Of a stretch of 64,000 nt of DNA, positions 12,246-23,084 are shown in pieces (the first letter of the stretch is position 1; every line of letters starts with the position of its first letter). This DNA is from Lutraria lutraria (taxonomy: Eukaryota > Mollusca > Bivalvia > Venerida > Mactridae), in assembly GCA_964023205.1 (NCBI GenBank), contig OZ026838.1, forward strand, positions 33,197,843 through 33,261,842, given 5' to 3'. A program made the position numbers and the translations under genes. A model generated the notes under the pieces. The model had not been told where the DNA came from. It saw only the letters and a list, made by a program, of their open reading frames with translations, and ran no database searches.

Positions 12246-12334
12246 CGGCGTGTGATAACAGCAAAATAAAGTTTCAAAAAACATTTTTTTCACCATATTT
12301 ATATTATAGAGTATTTTGCTGTTACCACACGCCG
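12246..12334. repeat. 23-bp inverted repeat
   Basis: CGGCGTGTGATAACAGCAAA at 12246 pairs with TTTGCTGTTACCACACGCCG ending 12334, one mismatch in 23 bp, spacer about 43 nt. It is unusually GC-rich for the region and lies in the leader intron of LRAT-like copy 1. No counterpart was seen upstream of copy 2. Confidence 0.6.
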
Positions 12335-12960
12335 CTAGCATGTGGTTGATTTCGAAAAAATCCACCATTTCAAATCACGCGATATTTATCCCCGCGTTTG
12401 TATACCTATAGATTCTTGCTAATTACATTTGTATTTTGACTGTAAGGGAAATACTCGTTTCAGTTTTTTTTATATTAATGCTAAATCTAGTAGGCCTGTC
12501 ACCATGGTTTAACAGAGGAATTTTTTTTTTCGATCGGAAATTAGGGACTGCATTTTATTTTAGTCAGGGACTCCACGTGCAGATTTTGTTTTAGTAAACT
12601 TTATTTTCGTATAAAATCAATACATGTATAAGATAAGCTTATACATCTTGCCCAAATATATTTCTAGGATACATGGTGTTGGTCATACATACAAACAGGA
12701 TGCCAGCGTTTAGAGACGATAACAGAGAATTAGAACCAACCATATAATATAGCTATAATAAGAGCATTTTATTGTATATTTGACCACATACTACTGATGG
12801 TGACATTTTTGCAGTTATGTTCTCTCTTATATATATATACATTGTAGTTATCTATTTTCATATGGAGGTATTTATTTGATGCTGCATTTACTGTGAGTAT
12901 TGTTTTTCTTTATATTCATGTTCAAATTTTATCTCGCTGTTTCCCTCCAGAGACTTTAAA

Positions 12961-13590
12961 ATGGAATCAAGACACCTTCATCACAACCCATCTTACGACT
13001 GGTTAAGTGACCATATAGACGAACAAGATGAACCATTAACTGAAGATGACATACCGCTTCTATTTGACGAGGTTAGACAGAATTACGATGTAGATATAAT
13101 CAAAACTGATCAAAGGGACTTAAGGAATGAAGAGGAAGCATTTGAAACTTTAAATGAAGCAATCAAAAATTCAAAAGGTCCTTCCGTTAAGACTTGTGCC
13201 AGTTGCTCTAAAGAGGAAAGAATAGAAGACGTATGCATATTTTCGAAAGGTCAGCACATATCAATGCCTGGTGAAACAGGGAGAAAATACTTCGGAAAGC
13301 ATAAGGTTTTGAAATATTTCTACAAACACCATGCTATTGTGAAAGACGTGAAAACTGCATCTGGGTTTAATGCTGAGGTTGCCCTCGTTCATTTCACTCG
13401 CGGTGGTGAGGATAACAAATTGCAAATATACGAAACAACAGAAGTCTTTGATCTATACAAAGATGAAATATACCTCGTTGAGTACGTGCACCCACGCTAT
13501 GAACCCGATGAAATAGTACGGCGCGCAGAATCAATGGTGCGTCAAAAAAAGAGTGCGAAACACAGTTTAGCTCATACAATGTTCTGTTAA
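12961..13590 (+). CDS. LRAT-like domain 1, N-terminal frame of copy 1
   Basis: A 209-codon frame from an ATG 10 nt after a good acceptor. Residues 1-32 are the acidic segment shared with copy 2 (SDHIDEQDEPLT). Residues about 92-195 hold the start of an LRAT domain: GQHISMPG, the HHAIV motif with the expected catalytic histidine at 123/124, VALVHF with the second histidine at 144, and EIVRRAESM. The frame then runs into a stop after the A7 run, just before the nucleophile. The NCEHF box is present 30 nt further on in another frame (next entry). As written it would lack the catalytic cysteine. Confidence 0.65.
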   Translation: MESRHLHHNPSYDWLSDHIDEQDEPLTEDDIPLLFDEVRQNYDVDIIKTDQRDLRNEEEAFETLNEAIKNSKGPSVKTCASCSKEERIEDVCIFSKGQHISMPGETGRKYFGKHKVLKYFYKHHAIVKDVKTASGFNAEVALVHFTRGGEDNKLQIYETTEVFDLYKDEIYLVEYVHPRYEPDEIVRRAESMVRQKKSAKHSLAHTMFC

Positions 13591-13886
13591 CAAATTGTGA
13601 ACATTTTGCTACTTGGTGTGTTGTTGGAGATGGAGAATGCTTCCAAATACAGGGTATTAGACAGATTATTGCCGATGGGTTTAAAGAAATTTTTAGTAGT
13701 GCTAGTCTGATTGCAAAAGGAGTTTTGAGACTTTTGTTTAATTCTGCAGACGAAATTGCCAAAGGATTATCTTCGGTTATGAAGGTTGGAGAAATCACTC
13801 TTGGCGCAACTGCTGGAATCTATTTACTCTACTGTATAGTCATGACCTATGTTCACTATACAAAATTCAAAAATGGCCAAATGTAA
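13551..13886 (+). CDS. LRAT-like domain 1, C-terminal frame (NCEHF box and membrane segment)
   Basis: Continuation of domain 1 in the third frame. It contains NVLLTNCEHFATWCVVGDG, the diagnostic LRAT nucleophile box, then about 45 residues and a hydrophobic stretch (GATAGIYLLYCIVMTYV) likely to span a membrane. It has no start of its own and ends at TAA 13884-13886. The same frame reopens directly after the stop and leads into the second frame of the locus. Confidence 0.65.
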   Translation, partial: ECETQFSSYNVLLTNCEHFATWCVVGDGECFQIQGIRQIIADGFKEIFSSASLIAKGVLRLLFNSADEIAKGLSSVMKVGEITLGATAGIYLLYCIVMTYVHYTKFKNGQM

Positions 13887-13961
13887 CGCTCATGTTTTAA
13901 AAGAAAACTGAACGACCTCTGGGTAAAATTTATCGTTTTCGGCCTTACATCTGCAATTTCA

Positions 13962-14942
13962 ATGATCTTCATACATTTTGCTTTGCCGCTTTTGGGACTC
14001 GGGCCCTTTGGAATTCCATTAGTAATACTAGTTGTATTGTTATCCATAGCCTTACAGATCTCTGTTCCAAAGATACGACGAGCGTTGCAGTCACCCTTTC
14101 AAGTTAACAAGAAAGAAATATCGAGTCTTTCCGAGATTGAAGTTGGTGCCATTATATCATTTAAGTACTTTGCCCTTGAGCATGTTGGTGTTGTAACGGA
14201 GGTATACGACGACGAGTCTCATGTACGTTGTATACATTATGCCTGGCCAATTCATAGTAAGCGAATTGTAAAAGAAGACGATTTTACGCTGAAACCATCA
14301 AAAGTAAAGGTAGTTGACTGCCGTACTTTAAATTGCCGGCCAAATCATGAAGTCGTTCGACTCGCTAGAGAGAGAGTAGGTGAGACGAAATGGTCTGTAT
14401 TGAATCGTTCTTGTCATTTATGTTTCTGGGCTAAAGTCAAAGCTACCCCTAGAGTACTATACGAAAATAGTACTGATGTCAACAACGATCCATCTGAAGT
14501 ACCAACCAAAGAACAGAAACAGCAAAGTACAGCATTTATCCGTGATGATGACGTTCACCTGATGACTGATCTACGACCAGGAGATGTTGTTACTTCCAAG
14601 AAACGTGTTTTTAGTTCTACGAAAGGCATATTGATCGATATGAGATCATTGGACAACGATCCAACTGAAACATCAATGAAAGAACAGAAACGGCAAAGTA
14701 CAGCATTTATCCGTGATGATGACGTTCATCTGATGACTGATCTACAACTGGGAGATGTTGTTACTTACAAGGAACGTGCCGTTAGTTCTACGAAAGGCAT
14801 ATTGATTGGTATGAGATCATTGGAAAATGATTCAGTTCGCCAATTTGAAATGGAATTGATGGTATACATGCCTTCTTGGTATATCCATAGACAGAAATAC
14901 AAAATCGATTTGGACAAAGATAAATTAAAGGTGAGTATATAA
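13962..14942 (+). CDS. LRAT-like domain 2 plus degenerate domain 3, copy 1
   Basis: A 326-codon frame. Residues 1-36 are hydrophobic, a likely membrane hairpin (FALPLLGLGPFGIPLVILVV). Residues about 60-160 are an LRAT-like domain with EHVGVV (His74), CIHYAWP (His92) and NRSCHLCFWAKV (Cys151). Residues from about 172 are two tandem copies of a 57-residue module starting STAFIRDDDVHLMTDL, the second continuing into VRQFEMELMVYMP. Compared with copy 2 the end is cut short by an indel at about 14938. Translation from 13962 alone is uncertain because the open frame extends upstream to 13887. Confidence 0.65.
   Translation: MIFIHFALPLLGLGPFGIPLVILVVLLSIALQISVPKIRRALQSPFQVNKKEISSLSEIEVGAIISFKYFALEHVGVVTEVYDDESHVRCIHYAWPIHSKRIVKEDDFTLKPSKVKVVDCRTLNCRPNHEVVRLARERVGETKWSVLNRSCHLCFWAKVKATPRVLYENSTDVNNDPSEVPTKEQKQQSTAFIRDDDVHLMTDLRPGDVVTSKKRVFSSTKGILIDMRSLDNDPTETSMKEQKRQSTAFIRDDDVHLMTDLQLGDVVTYKERAVSSTKGILIGMRSLENDSVRQFEMELMVYMPSWYIHRQKYKIDLDKDKLKVSI
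14524..14865 (+). repeat. In-frame 171-bp tandem duplication inside the LRAT-like gene
   Basis: AAAGTACAGCATTTATCCG starts at 14524 and again at 14695, exactly 171 bp (57 codons) later. The flanking GATCCATCTGAAG / GATCCAACTGAAA and GAACAGAAACAGCAAAG / GAACAGAAACGGCAAAG also repeat. Copy 2 has a single unit. Confidence 0.8.
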
Positions 14943-16120
14943 TTATCATCCTGCTCACTGTTATCCAATGGATATACGAGTAGAGCGAGCTTTAGAGATG
15001 AGGGACGAGAAAGGGACGCGATGGACAACAAACGGCTTTATCATGGATTGCATAATGCTCCCTAACCCCGAAGATAATTTGTGGACGATATGTACTGTAC
15101 GTCGGACACGAGAGACAAAATGAGTGACTATCTGAAGTTGATTCCATGTTTATATTTTTTATGTGTAACTGGATGTCATTTGTTATACATTTTTGTATGT
15201 AGCATTTATTCGGTTACTAATATAACATTTAATATTCGGAACATATATATGACGATTAAATTAACGTTTGAATGTCGTGGTTTGCAACAGAGGAAACATC
15301 ATTAGAGTAACGACTGGTGAAAATCTGCTAATTTTGACTTTATACATAGAAATTCGGTCTCACAGGACAGATATGAAATGTATTGAAGTTGTAAAGAAAA
15401 TTTTTTTTGATGTTATTATTGTAATAATCGAAGCTGTCGTATACATTGTATGCTATGCCTGTGTGTACCGTACAACCTCTCCAAAGCAGCACATTCTGGG
15501 AATAAAAAATAGGTTGTTGTTGAAGCGAGGTTGTTGCTCAAGAGAGGGCCGCTCTGGAGAGTTTGTACTGTATATACATTCTATATTTTGTTTTCTATAT
15601 ACATTTTGAATTATTTGTTTTATACATTATATATTGTACATGTACATGTTTGCATTGTTCGTCTTGAATATATATTTGTCTTGTTCTTCTTGTATCTTGG
15701 AGGAAATAAGAAATAATTATTACCTCGACAACTTTGTTATGCACGTACTGCTCGGGTTAGAATCGAAATTTTGGACTCGCTAGGAAAATGTTTAAAGTTT
15801 CCTTAAAGCGTAAAAATGCTCCTCCTTTCCACAAACCGATCGAACCTATTCTTTTTCAGCTGACCCGAAACTTTTTTAACTATATCTCTGAACTTAAAAA
15901 TAGTTTTTTCAAAAATAAGCTCTGTCGACCTATTCTTTAGGGATTTTAGTGGAAGGTTGGTGTATTTTTTTTTCACCTAAATTAATTCTAAAACGACTGA
16001 GTGCATTAACAAAAGGGTTGAAACAAGATAAATAAAACCCATATCACCGAAATCCATTTTCCAGTTTGACAGCAGATATTATCAAAGACTTTTTACCATA
16101 CCAGTAATTTATCAACTGCA

Positions 16121-16590
16121 AATACAGTCAAAACTCGTTATATCGAAGTTCGTGGGACTTGCCAAAATACTTCGATATAAACGAACTTCGATATAGGAAT
16201 TTCGATACCCGTGTTTACATTTTAGAGCTAAAGTCAGTGTGTCGTAATTATAACGTAATCGTGTTATTTAGTGTACGGGATTGTAACGGGTTATTAGAAT
16301 ACGGCATTTATACCGGTACTTATACGGGTACTTTCGATATATATATTTTGCTATACATTTCAAATATGCATAAGATTGTTTCAAATGAGCATATAGCAGC
16401 ATTAATAATAATTCGTTTCATCAACGAATGTTTGTATCAGTTTTAAAATCGTTAGAATGGACACTAGTTTTAACATGTTTATACAGCTGTCAATAATTAA
16501 ATATCGATTTTGAATTGTAAGTGTTTGTTTGCGGAAAAGGTGCGAACATTTCTTTTGTAAGTTGGCGACATAATTGGTTCGACATAGATG
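16121..16590. repeat. Copy-1-specific insertion with pogo-like left end
   Basis: Shared sequence between the two locus copies stops at about 16121 and resumes at 16591. The insert begins CAGTCAAAACTCGTTATATC after TA, followed by repeated ATATCGAAGTTCG / CTTCGATATAAACG phrases. This is typical of pogo/Tigger-like termini. The right terminus was not found. Confidence 0.4.
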
Positions 16591-19584
16591 GTGTTGACTT
16601 TTTTAATGTTCACGGGGTCTAGTGTCAGCTGTTAAAGGTAAATGCCTGTACGTACTGTATTCCATTGATTTTAAATTCTATGGCGCCTAATCAATATCTA
16701 GATGTTGTTATTGTATAAAAAATATATATATAGACGTAATAACCAACGGTTTGTCTTTTGAAATAAACACGAATGCTTAAAGGGATATAATTCATTTTCC
16801 AGCTCTAGAATAACATAATAATGTGGTCTCCCTTAGTTTCTGTCCGGAATGTAGTATTTATTATGCCATCCTTTTAATATTTAGGAAAGCATAAATTAAA
16901 ACACTGTATCAATTAATATTTGTACATACAGTTTATTTATCTTCTGATTTATAGAAATAACAGTTAGCTTTCTATGAAAACCAGGTTTACGAAAGTCAAT
17001 AATAAATTATGTGCTCTTTCAAAACATTAGAATTTACATAGTTCCCATAACAATGACACACTGTATTTATATGACTGGATATTTGAACTTATTTTACAGT
17101 CTTTGATGGAACATTGGAAAAAATCTAGGTGTGCTACGTTTTTTCAATTCACTGGCTAACAAATAAATCCAAGTCACATTATTCAACCAGTTGGAATTTA
17201 TCAACATTCTAATTAAGTACTAGTACCATTATTTAACTGGTTAAGATATACGTACTGAAACTGATGATATGTTAAGAACAGGCATTCAATGAAATGCCTG
17301 AAGAACACTAGCATACAGGGTCAATATCAAAATCAAATAAAGCTTTAATGAAAAACACAACACTTCGACGTCAATAAAAACATTTGGATTAACTGGAAAA
17401 AAGAAATTGTCAACAAGAAATACACTTGTTTGACTTCTAAAACAATAAAAATACAAAAAATAATGTCAAATTTTGGCCCTTCAAGAACAGATTATATTCC
17501 GAGTCTATAGTTGCTAATTAGAAAAATTAAGGTAACGGGCTTGGATGTCAGGTCAAATCAAGGTTCACTAATTTATAGATTTAATAACTAAACCATAATT
17601 ATATACTAAAATAAACCCACTGTACAAAGTGCATTGCAAGTGATTTGAAACAAATATTACATTTGATTGGTCTTCTATAAACCAATATCGCACGTAATTT
17701 ACAAATTTTTGAACAACGATTACTACTCTGTATATAGGAATATATTACAACAAATAGACTTAAATTGACTATAAATATATAATGCAGGGAACCGTGCCTC
17801 AGTGTTTTGATAACGTCCTGCGTTCTTTAGATACTTGACTTTAAAGAAATTCCGAACCCAGAACCCCGCTGTTTATTACGTAATATTCCATAGATAAAAA
17901 ATGAAACAAGTATCACAATTCTGAGGCACGATTCCCTAGATTAACATTTCCGCTACAAAATACGGAAAACCCGCTTTGAAATCCGTCATCAAATAAGACG
18001 GCAATATTAATTCGAAAATGACACCTACTGTCTTTTTTTAAGCTGAGCAACTAACAATTAAACTGTCGGATGATTATCGTCTCATGAAATCAACGAATTG
18101 ACGCATCCCATTCAATTTTGATAGCCAAACAAAATCGCTAATGTTTACGGTTCATTAATTGACCCACGCCCAGGTTTGATGTCTAGTAAGAGATTTTATA
18201 AAAAAAATGTCATTAATGAATTAATAGTGTCATATCGTACCAATACAATGCACATTACATTAGAGATGTTTAACGCTGATAATGAAAAAACGATAAAGGG
18301 GTGCAGTATTTATCGCAATAAAACACCATTTTTGAGCGTTCGGTTAGAATTTTTTGTTGCTTGGTATTAAAGTATGATATTTAATCTTTGTAAATAAAGT
18401 AAAATATTATTTACGTTATTTTAGCGATTTTAACCAAGCCAGATACGTTAACGTTCTCAGAGCTAGACTCAATAATCAATGAACTTAAAAGTAAATTTAT
18501 TAATTTCATCCGACTTAACGCCATTTTCAATATAATTTCAGTCATATCGTGGCGGGCAGTTATCCTAACCAGCTTCCCTGGATTTCAGTTGGGCTTTAAC
18601 CAGTACTAACCACATTCTGTCCGCAAGCTACTACCAAGCTACCCCAGACATCTCAGAGGTGGCGGACAATTCAACATAGAATATTAGTATCTTCAGATAA
18701 AATTTGTCACGGACAGTGTGAGCCTCGGCCGGGATTCAAACTCGTAACCTCTTTATCAGTAGACCAACGCTCTAAGCACTGAGTTGACTGGCCAAAACAA
18801 AAGTTAAGCAAATGGCACAAGAAACTTCACGAGGTCCACAAATCAATCTGATTAAAATCATATCCTCAAACCCGCTACGCTATGAGGATCTGAAGACGAC
18901 CTATAGAAGGTCATCTCAGGTGACCTTTTCCACTAGCCAATCAGCGCCTTACTTTCATAATTCTGAAAGTGATCTGATTCTATTTTTAACCGCAGTAAAA
19001 AACAATATTTGACTTGTAGTTATCACGAACACCTATTCTTACGCAACTAAATGTAATGATAGCGCCCATGTGACATGCGTGTTTATTAAATTTTCTGTAC
19101 TACTATGGCCGAATCGATCAGGATTACTAAAAAAATCAAAAAGTGGTTGCAGACAAGTATGTTATACGTAATTTAATGTTTACTAACGTTTAAATAACAT
19201 CGTCAGGTAGAAAGTTCATTCGGCCAAACTACCGATGAAACGAGTTATACGATTGGTTGAATTATAAATAGATATAAATAGTGATCATGGAAATTCCGAC
19301 TTTTGAAAATAGAAACTGGTATAGGCCGTCATCAGATCTTGCCGTAAGGAAGATCGAATACTTTAGTCAGATTGTCCACAAATCTGTTCAAAATTTCCGA
19401 GCCAAAATGCCATGTACATTAATTAAAATTGTTGCAGTCTCGCAACTTCAGTTTGACAAATACATGTGTTGAACTATATGATTTAGATGATGTTTGTGGA
19501 AACAGGCTGGTTCTATAAGATATTACAGCATGCCACTTCCATACGATATATGTTATAATTCATATTAGTATACTTGTTTGTTAC
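16591..19584 (+). repeat. Segmental duplication unit A (non-coding, downstream of LRAT copy 1)
   Basis: From GTGTTGACTTTTTTAATG at 16591 to TACTTGTTTGTTAC ending 19584, the sequence matches 25886-29203 with only scattered differences. Unit A has an extra stretch (18847-19384) lost from B, and lacks the 861-bp insert of B. Small open frames at 18176 and 18812 are not supported as genes. The upstream gene-bearing parts of both copies are also related but more diverged. Confidence 0.85.
18545..18795 (-). repeat. tRNA-like SINE inside duplication unit A
   Basis: On the minus strand, AGTGCTTAGAGCGTTGG (A-box-like) is followed by GAGTTTGAATCCCGG (B-box-like). A body then runs to the GTCATATCGTGGCGGGC phrase. 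The same SINE is present at 28690-28965 in unit B, so it predates the duplication. Confidence 0.5.
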
Positions 19585-19689
19585 TTTGTTTGAATTTACT
19601 TATATGTATGTATAAACATACTAAACATGTTATGATAGCTAAGATAGTATAATTCATTGGTATTGAGAATTTTGATAACAATTTCTATG

Positions 19690-20290
19690 ATTGAAAAAAT
19701 ATTTGGCGGTCATTTTGAAAATTTGGCGGCCATCTTGAATCGAGGCATTTGAACTTTGGCACACACCCTAAATCGTTTCTACATATCATTCCCAACATGT
19801 GTGCAAAATTTGATGCTTGTATGACAATTTGCACTATTTTTTCGTCGTTTACCCCGCTATTTCTGAGAATTTGGGCGTTTAATATTCCGGGTCATTAAAA
19901 AAATGAAGTTTTCTGCAAATTTGCGTACCGACGATGAAGTGATTTTTTTGCGATTTTTCCAATCCAAAAAAGTTTCTAATGCTTGTAGAACGTGATTCTG
20001 ATACATTTCTGGGTGATTGGGTGTATAATATTCCAGGCCGCCAGGCCACTGAAAGCGTGAAGTTGGCGGCCTAGCGGCCTGGTGGCGTAACTATCATGAA
20101 GTGAAATTTTGCGACTTTTTCCTTCCAAAATAGTTTCTCGTGCTTGTAGAACGTGATTCTGATACATTTCTGGCTGATTGGGTGTTTATATCTCATGCCG
20201 CTAGGCCGCCATCTTCACGCCGCCAGGCCGCCAACTTCACGCCGCCAGGCCGCTAGGCCCATAGGCCGCCAACTTCATAAACATGGAGCA
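19690..20290. repeat. GC-rich repeat with GGCGGCC/GGCCGCC palindromic blocks
   Basis: Two ~160-bp units share GCTTGTAGAACGTGATTCTG and ATACATTTCTGG..GATTGGGTGT (from about 19980 and 20139). Each is followed by blocks of GCCGCCAGGCC and AACTTCACGCCGCC in direct and inverted orientation. Earlier phrases 'ttggcggccatcttgaatc' belong to the same array. Apparent open frames in it are low-complexity and not supported. Confidence 0.6.
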
Positions 20291-21890
20291 ACGCTACACT
20301 TGGTAACCGATACGCATTTAGAATTACAGCTCATGTTAATCAAATCCTAGTTGCTAATATAACGAACGAAAAGCGGTCTGTGAAAATTTCGTTTGCACTA
20401 AGAGGTGGTTAATAAAGGGGTCTACCTATTTGTGAGGGATTCGTATGAATTTATGTTTTTTCTTCAATGTTTCATGCAATTTGTGATCATTACAAACAAA
20501 ATAAAATTTCGGTGTCAGACCCTATCAATACACAATGAAATAACCTCTTTAAGAAAAAACCCGAACAGACCGTGTAAATATAAAATTTAAATCACCAGTT
20601 AAGTTACATACAAATAAATCGTGAGAATGACTCACATTACATATAAATAATATACTGTATGTGGTGGTTTTCAACGTTGAAAAATATTTCTACAAAAGCC
20701 GATCATTTTTTAATTAGGGTCAAATTTTCACGCGTAATGGGGTCATTATTTAACGGTATGGGTCAATTTTTAATGTTGAAAATTGATCAATAATCCGGTG
20801 TCATTTTTTCAGCGAGGTACATATTTTCCGCAAGATTAACTAGAAGGTAAAGTTTTTACCTGCGCAGGAGCGATGCGCACTAACAATTGTGATATACGTC
20901 TTAAAACAAGAAATGACTTTAAAAAAGACAGACACGAAATTTCTTTGATGCCATTAACACTGTTGAAACCAAAAGTATAATTTTGCCGTTATAGTACAGT
21001 GTGAACACTACTTATCAGCTAGCTGTCCAATTATTTCACGCATTAAATTTTGATATTAGGTCAGTTAAATCTATTACCAGAGACGTATACTACAATTATT
21101 GTATTATACGTCTCTGCTATAACACATTTAGTCATTTCTATTGTATATTAATTCAAATAAATGAAAATGTTTGTCAAGGACGGTTTTAAATTTATTACGC
21201 TCGCATAAGAATACATTTTCGTTCATTCTTACGTTACAAATTTTACAACCACAAGAAGCGCTTATTAAACAATTACAGACTCGCTGTAAGTTGTTTCTTC
21301 GCTCGTAGACTTCATCCAATGGGAGGACGAGTTTCCTCTTAATCATCCAATAGGATGAAGAATTTCTTCTGAAAAAATAATACATCATGCTAAGAAATAT
21401 AGGTTAAAAGTGAGCTTAGACGCATTTGCGAGAAAGTTTGAATCTCGAACTCCGTTCTAGATTGTGAACTGCGAACTGTAATCATCACACTTTACCATAT
21501 CTCAAGTTTCATGCGGTTCCCTTAAGTACTTTTCAAGTTACAGAGAGACAATTTGAAAAGGGGGATGATTAAATCAAAATGCATAAAAACGTTATGGTTC
21601 TTGACAAGTACACTTTCACTCGTTACGCTCTATCTATATTTAAACATTCAACAAAAATCTTCTAAGGTTTTTAAGTTTTTGCAAGTTCAAAAATTGTGAC
21701 GGACGTACGGACAGACTTTCGAGGCCTACTTTATGAGGTGCAGACTTTGATCTTCTTTTGATCTTTTGAACCCCACAAGCAACTTTTATGCACCCCTCAA
21801 GCAACAATTTTCTCCACATTGGCGGTTTGTACGTACTAGAACCTCATAACGTAAATATGGGGGGTACGGACGGATGTTTATATGGACGTC

Positions 21891-22085
21891 CTAACGATAG
21901 GATACTTAAGTGGCTTTCACATGTTAAAATTTGTTAAAATTTAGCCACATAAACTCGATTTTAGCCACATAAATCCACTTATGGACATTTTTTAAGTGAC
22001 TCCGGTTGAACAAAGAGTCCTAACCCTAACCCTAGAGCCACCCAAACCCAATTTGTTTGTACAGATGACTAACAGTCGGACGGTC
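21891..22085 (+). repeat. ~196-bp element with telomere-like motif, copy 3
   Basis: Same unit as at 8543-8935: CTAACGATAGGATACTTAAG start, two 'agccacataaa' phrases, CCTAACCCTAACCCTAGAG, and a terminal GTCGGACGGTC tract. It is a single, dispersed copy. Confidence 0.7.
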
Positions 22086-22194
22086 AATGCCAAAACAATA
22101 CCCCTCCATCTTTGACGGGGAATATTATAATAATAGTAACACGAAACTTTACCGGCATCTGGGCACATATTTACTTTAAAAGTAAACACTGACC

Positions 22195-22480
22195 CGCCTC
22201 CGTAGTCGAGTGGTTAAGACCGCTGACTTCAAGTCACTGTAACCTCTCACTGATTGTGGGTCAAGGGTTCGAGCCTCGCTTCCAATCATGTCTCTTTATG
22301 TGAGAAAATAGGCAGTTGTTTACCTTACGGATTATGGGAGTGTAGTTCGAGTTCTTCCCAGGAACGATGTTTAGGTGAACGGGTTTTACGCCCCTTTTCA
22401 AAAAAGTCATATGAGGCCAACAGCTCTACGAACAGCTGTAGAAATGACAATCCTCCGAAGTACACAAGAGTACTGTAGGC
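22195..22480 (+). repeat. tRNA-derived SINE, full-length-like
   Basis: Head: CCGTAGTCGAGTGGTTAAG (A-box) and GGGTTCGAGCCTCGC (B-box). Body: TGAGAAAATAGGCAGTTG, CTTCCCAGGAACGATG and TTTTACGCCCCTTTTCA. The same family recurs at 34560 and 42275, and reversed at 3100. The tRNA head has a serine/leucine-like long variable region, but parentage is uncertain. Confidence 0.75.
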
Positions 22481-22929
22481 GGGGCTGGGCACCTTAACCT
22501 AACGGCGTCGGTCATGATTAGTTACCATTATTGCTCAGCGTCACTATTAATATTTTCTCAATGTAGTCATCATTACACTTAACACATTTCTTAATGTCTG
22601 ACTATCCACTGACCAAATGTTTCTCTATACCAGTCACTGTAAACAGCAATAACTGCCTGTGAGGCCATTGATAAATCAAGAAACCGTCCATATTCGAATG
22701 TTAATTTTATCACGGGAAATACCCGGATGGTCGACCGACTGCCTCGTCAATCTTTGCGGATGATTACGATAACCAGATACAAAAAAAATGTACAACTGAT
22801 TTAGTCCTTACTAGGAAAATACTTCGATAACGCGAATATTTACGTGACTAATCTAATCTATCATTTGAAAAGTCTAATTATAGACATAGTTGGTTTTATG
22901 AAATACTATTATGTTCAGCATTTTCAAGC

Positions 22930-22974
22930 TAGCCTAGTTATGAGAATCTAGAATGCTGTGTTAACTCAACAACA
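22930..22974 (+). promoter_or_regulatory. Putative leader exon of LRAT-like copy 2
   Basis: A donor (CTCAACAACA then GTAAGTACT) ends at 22974, in the same relative place and with the same GTAAGTACT as the copy 1 leader exon. The matching acceptor (TTTCGCTTCAG, ending 23715) lies 10 nt before the ATG. No clear TATA box; exon start unknown. Confidence 0.4.
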
Positions 22975-23084
22975 GTAAGTACTATGTATTTTAAATATTG
23001 TTCTATTTTACCAGCCGCAATTCATGTACCTGTAAATGGTTACTAATTATTTTAACTGTTAGAGATTTTTTTTTATAATGTTGA

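Larger units (their letters stand above)
12951..15123 (+). pseudogene. LRAT-like three-domain gene, copy 1 (disrupted)
   Basis: Reading across three breaks gives one protein: N-terminal acidic segment, LRAT/NlpC-P60-like domain 1, hydrophobic membrane segments, LRAT-like domain 2, then a tandemly duplicated start of a third LRAT-like domain. The breaks are: a one-base frame change in an A7 run (13544-13550); a TAA at 13884-13886 with the same frame open on both sides; and an extra ~4 bases near 14938 that cause an early stop compared with copy 2. The AATAAA seen after copy 2 is AATAAG here. LRAT-family proteins are lipid acyltransferases/phospholipases using a His-His-Cys set. Possibilities are a decaying pseudogene, two or three shorter genes, assembly errors in the homopolymer, or recoding. 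Component frames are listed separately. Confidence 0.6.

Noticed and set aside
13394..13798. 134-codon open frame on the minus strand
   Set aside because: It is the complement of the LRAT-like gene and has no domain of its own.
16159..16446. 95-codon open frame on the plus strand
   Set aside because: Begins inside a pogo-like terminal repeat and has no recognisable domain or splice context.
22195..22290. Possible functional tRNA gene on the plus strand
   Set aside because: A and B boxes are good but the acceptor and anticodon stems do not close, and the same body and tail occur at other sites. It is a SINE head.
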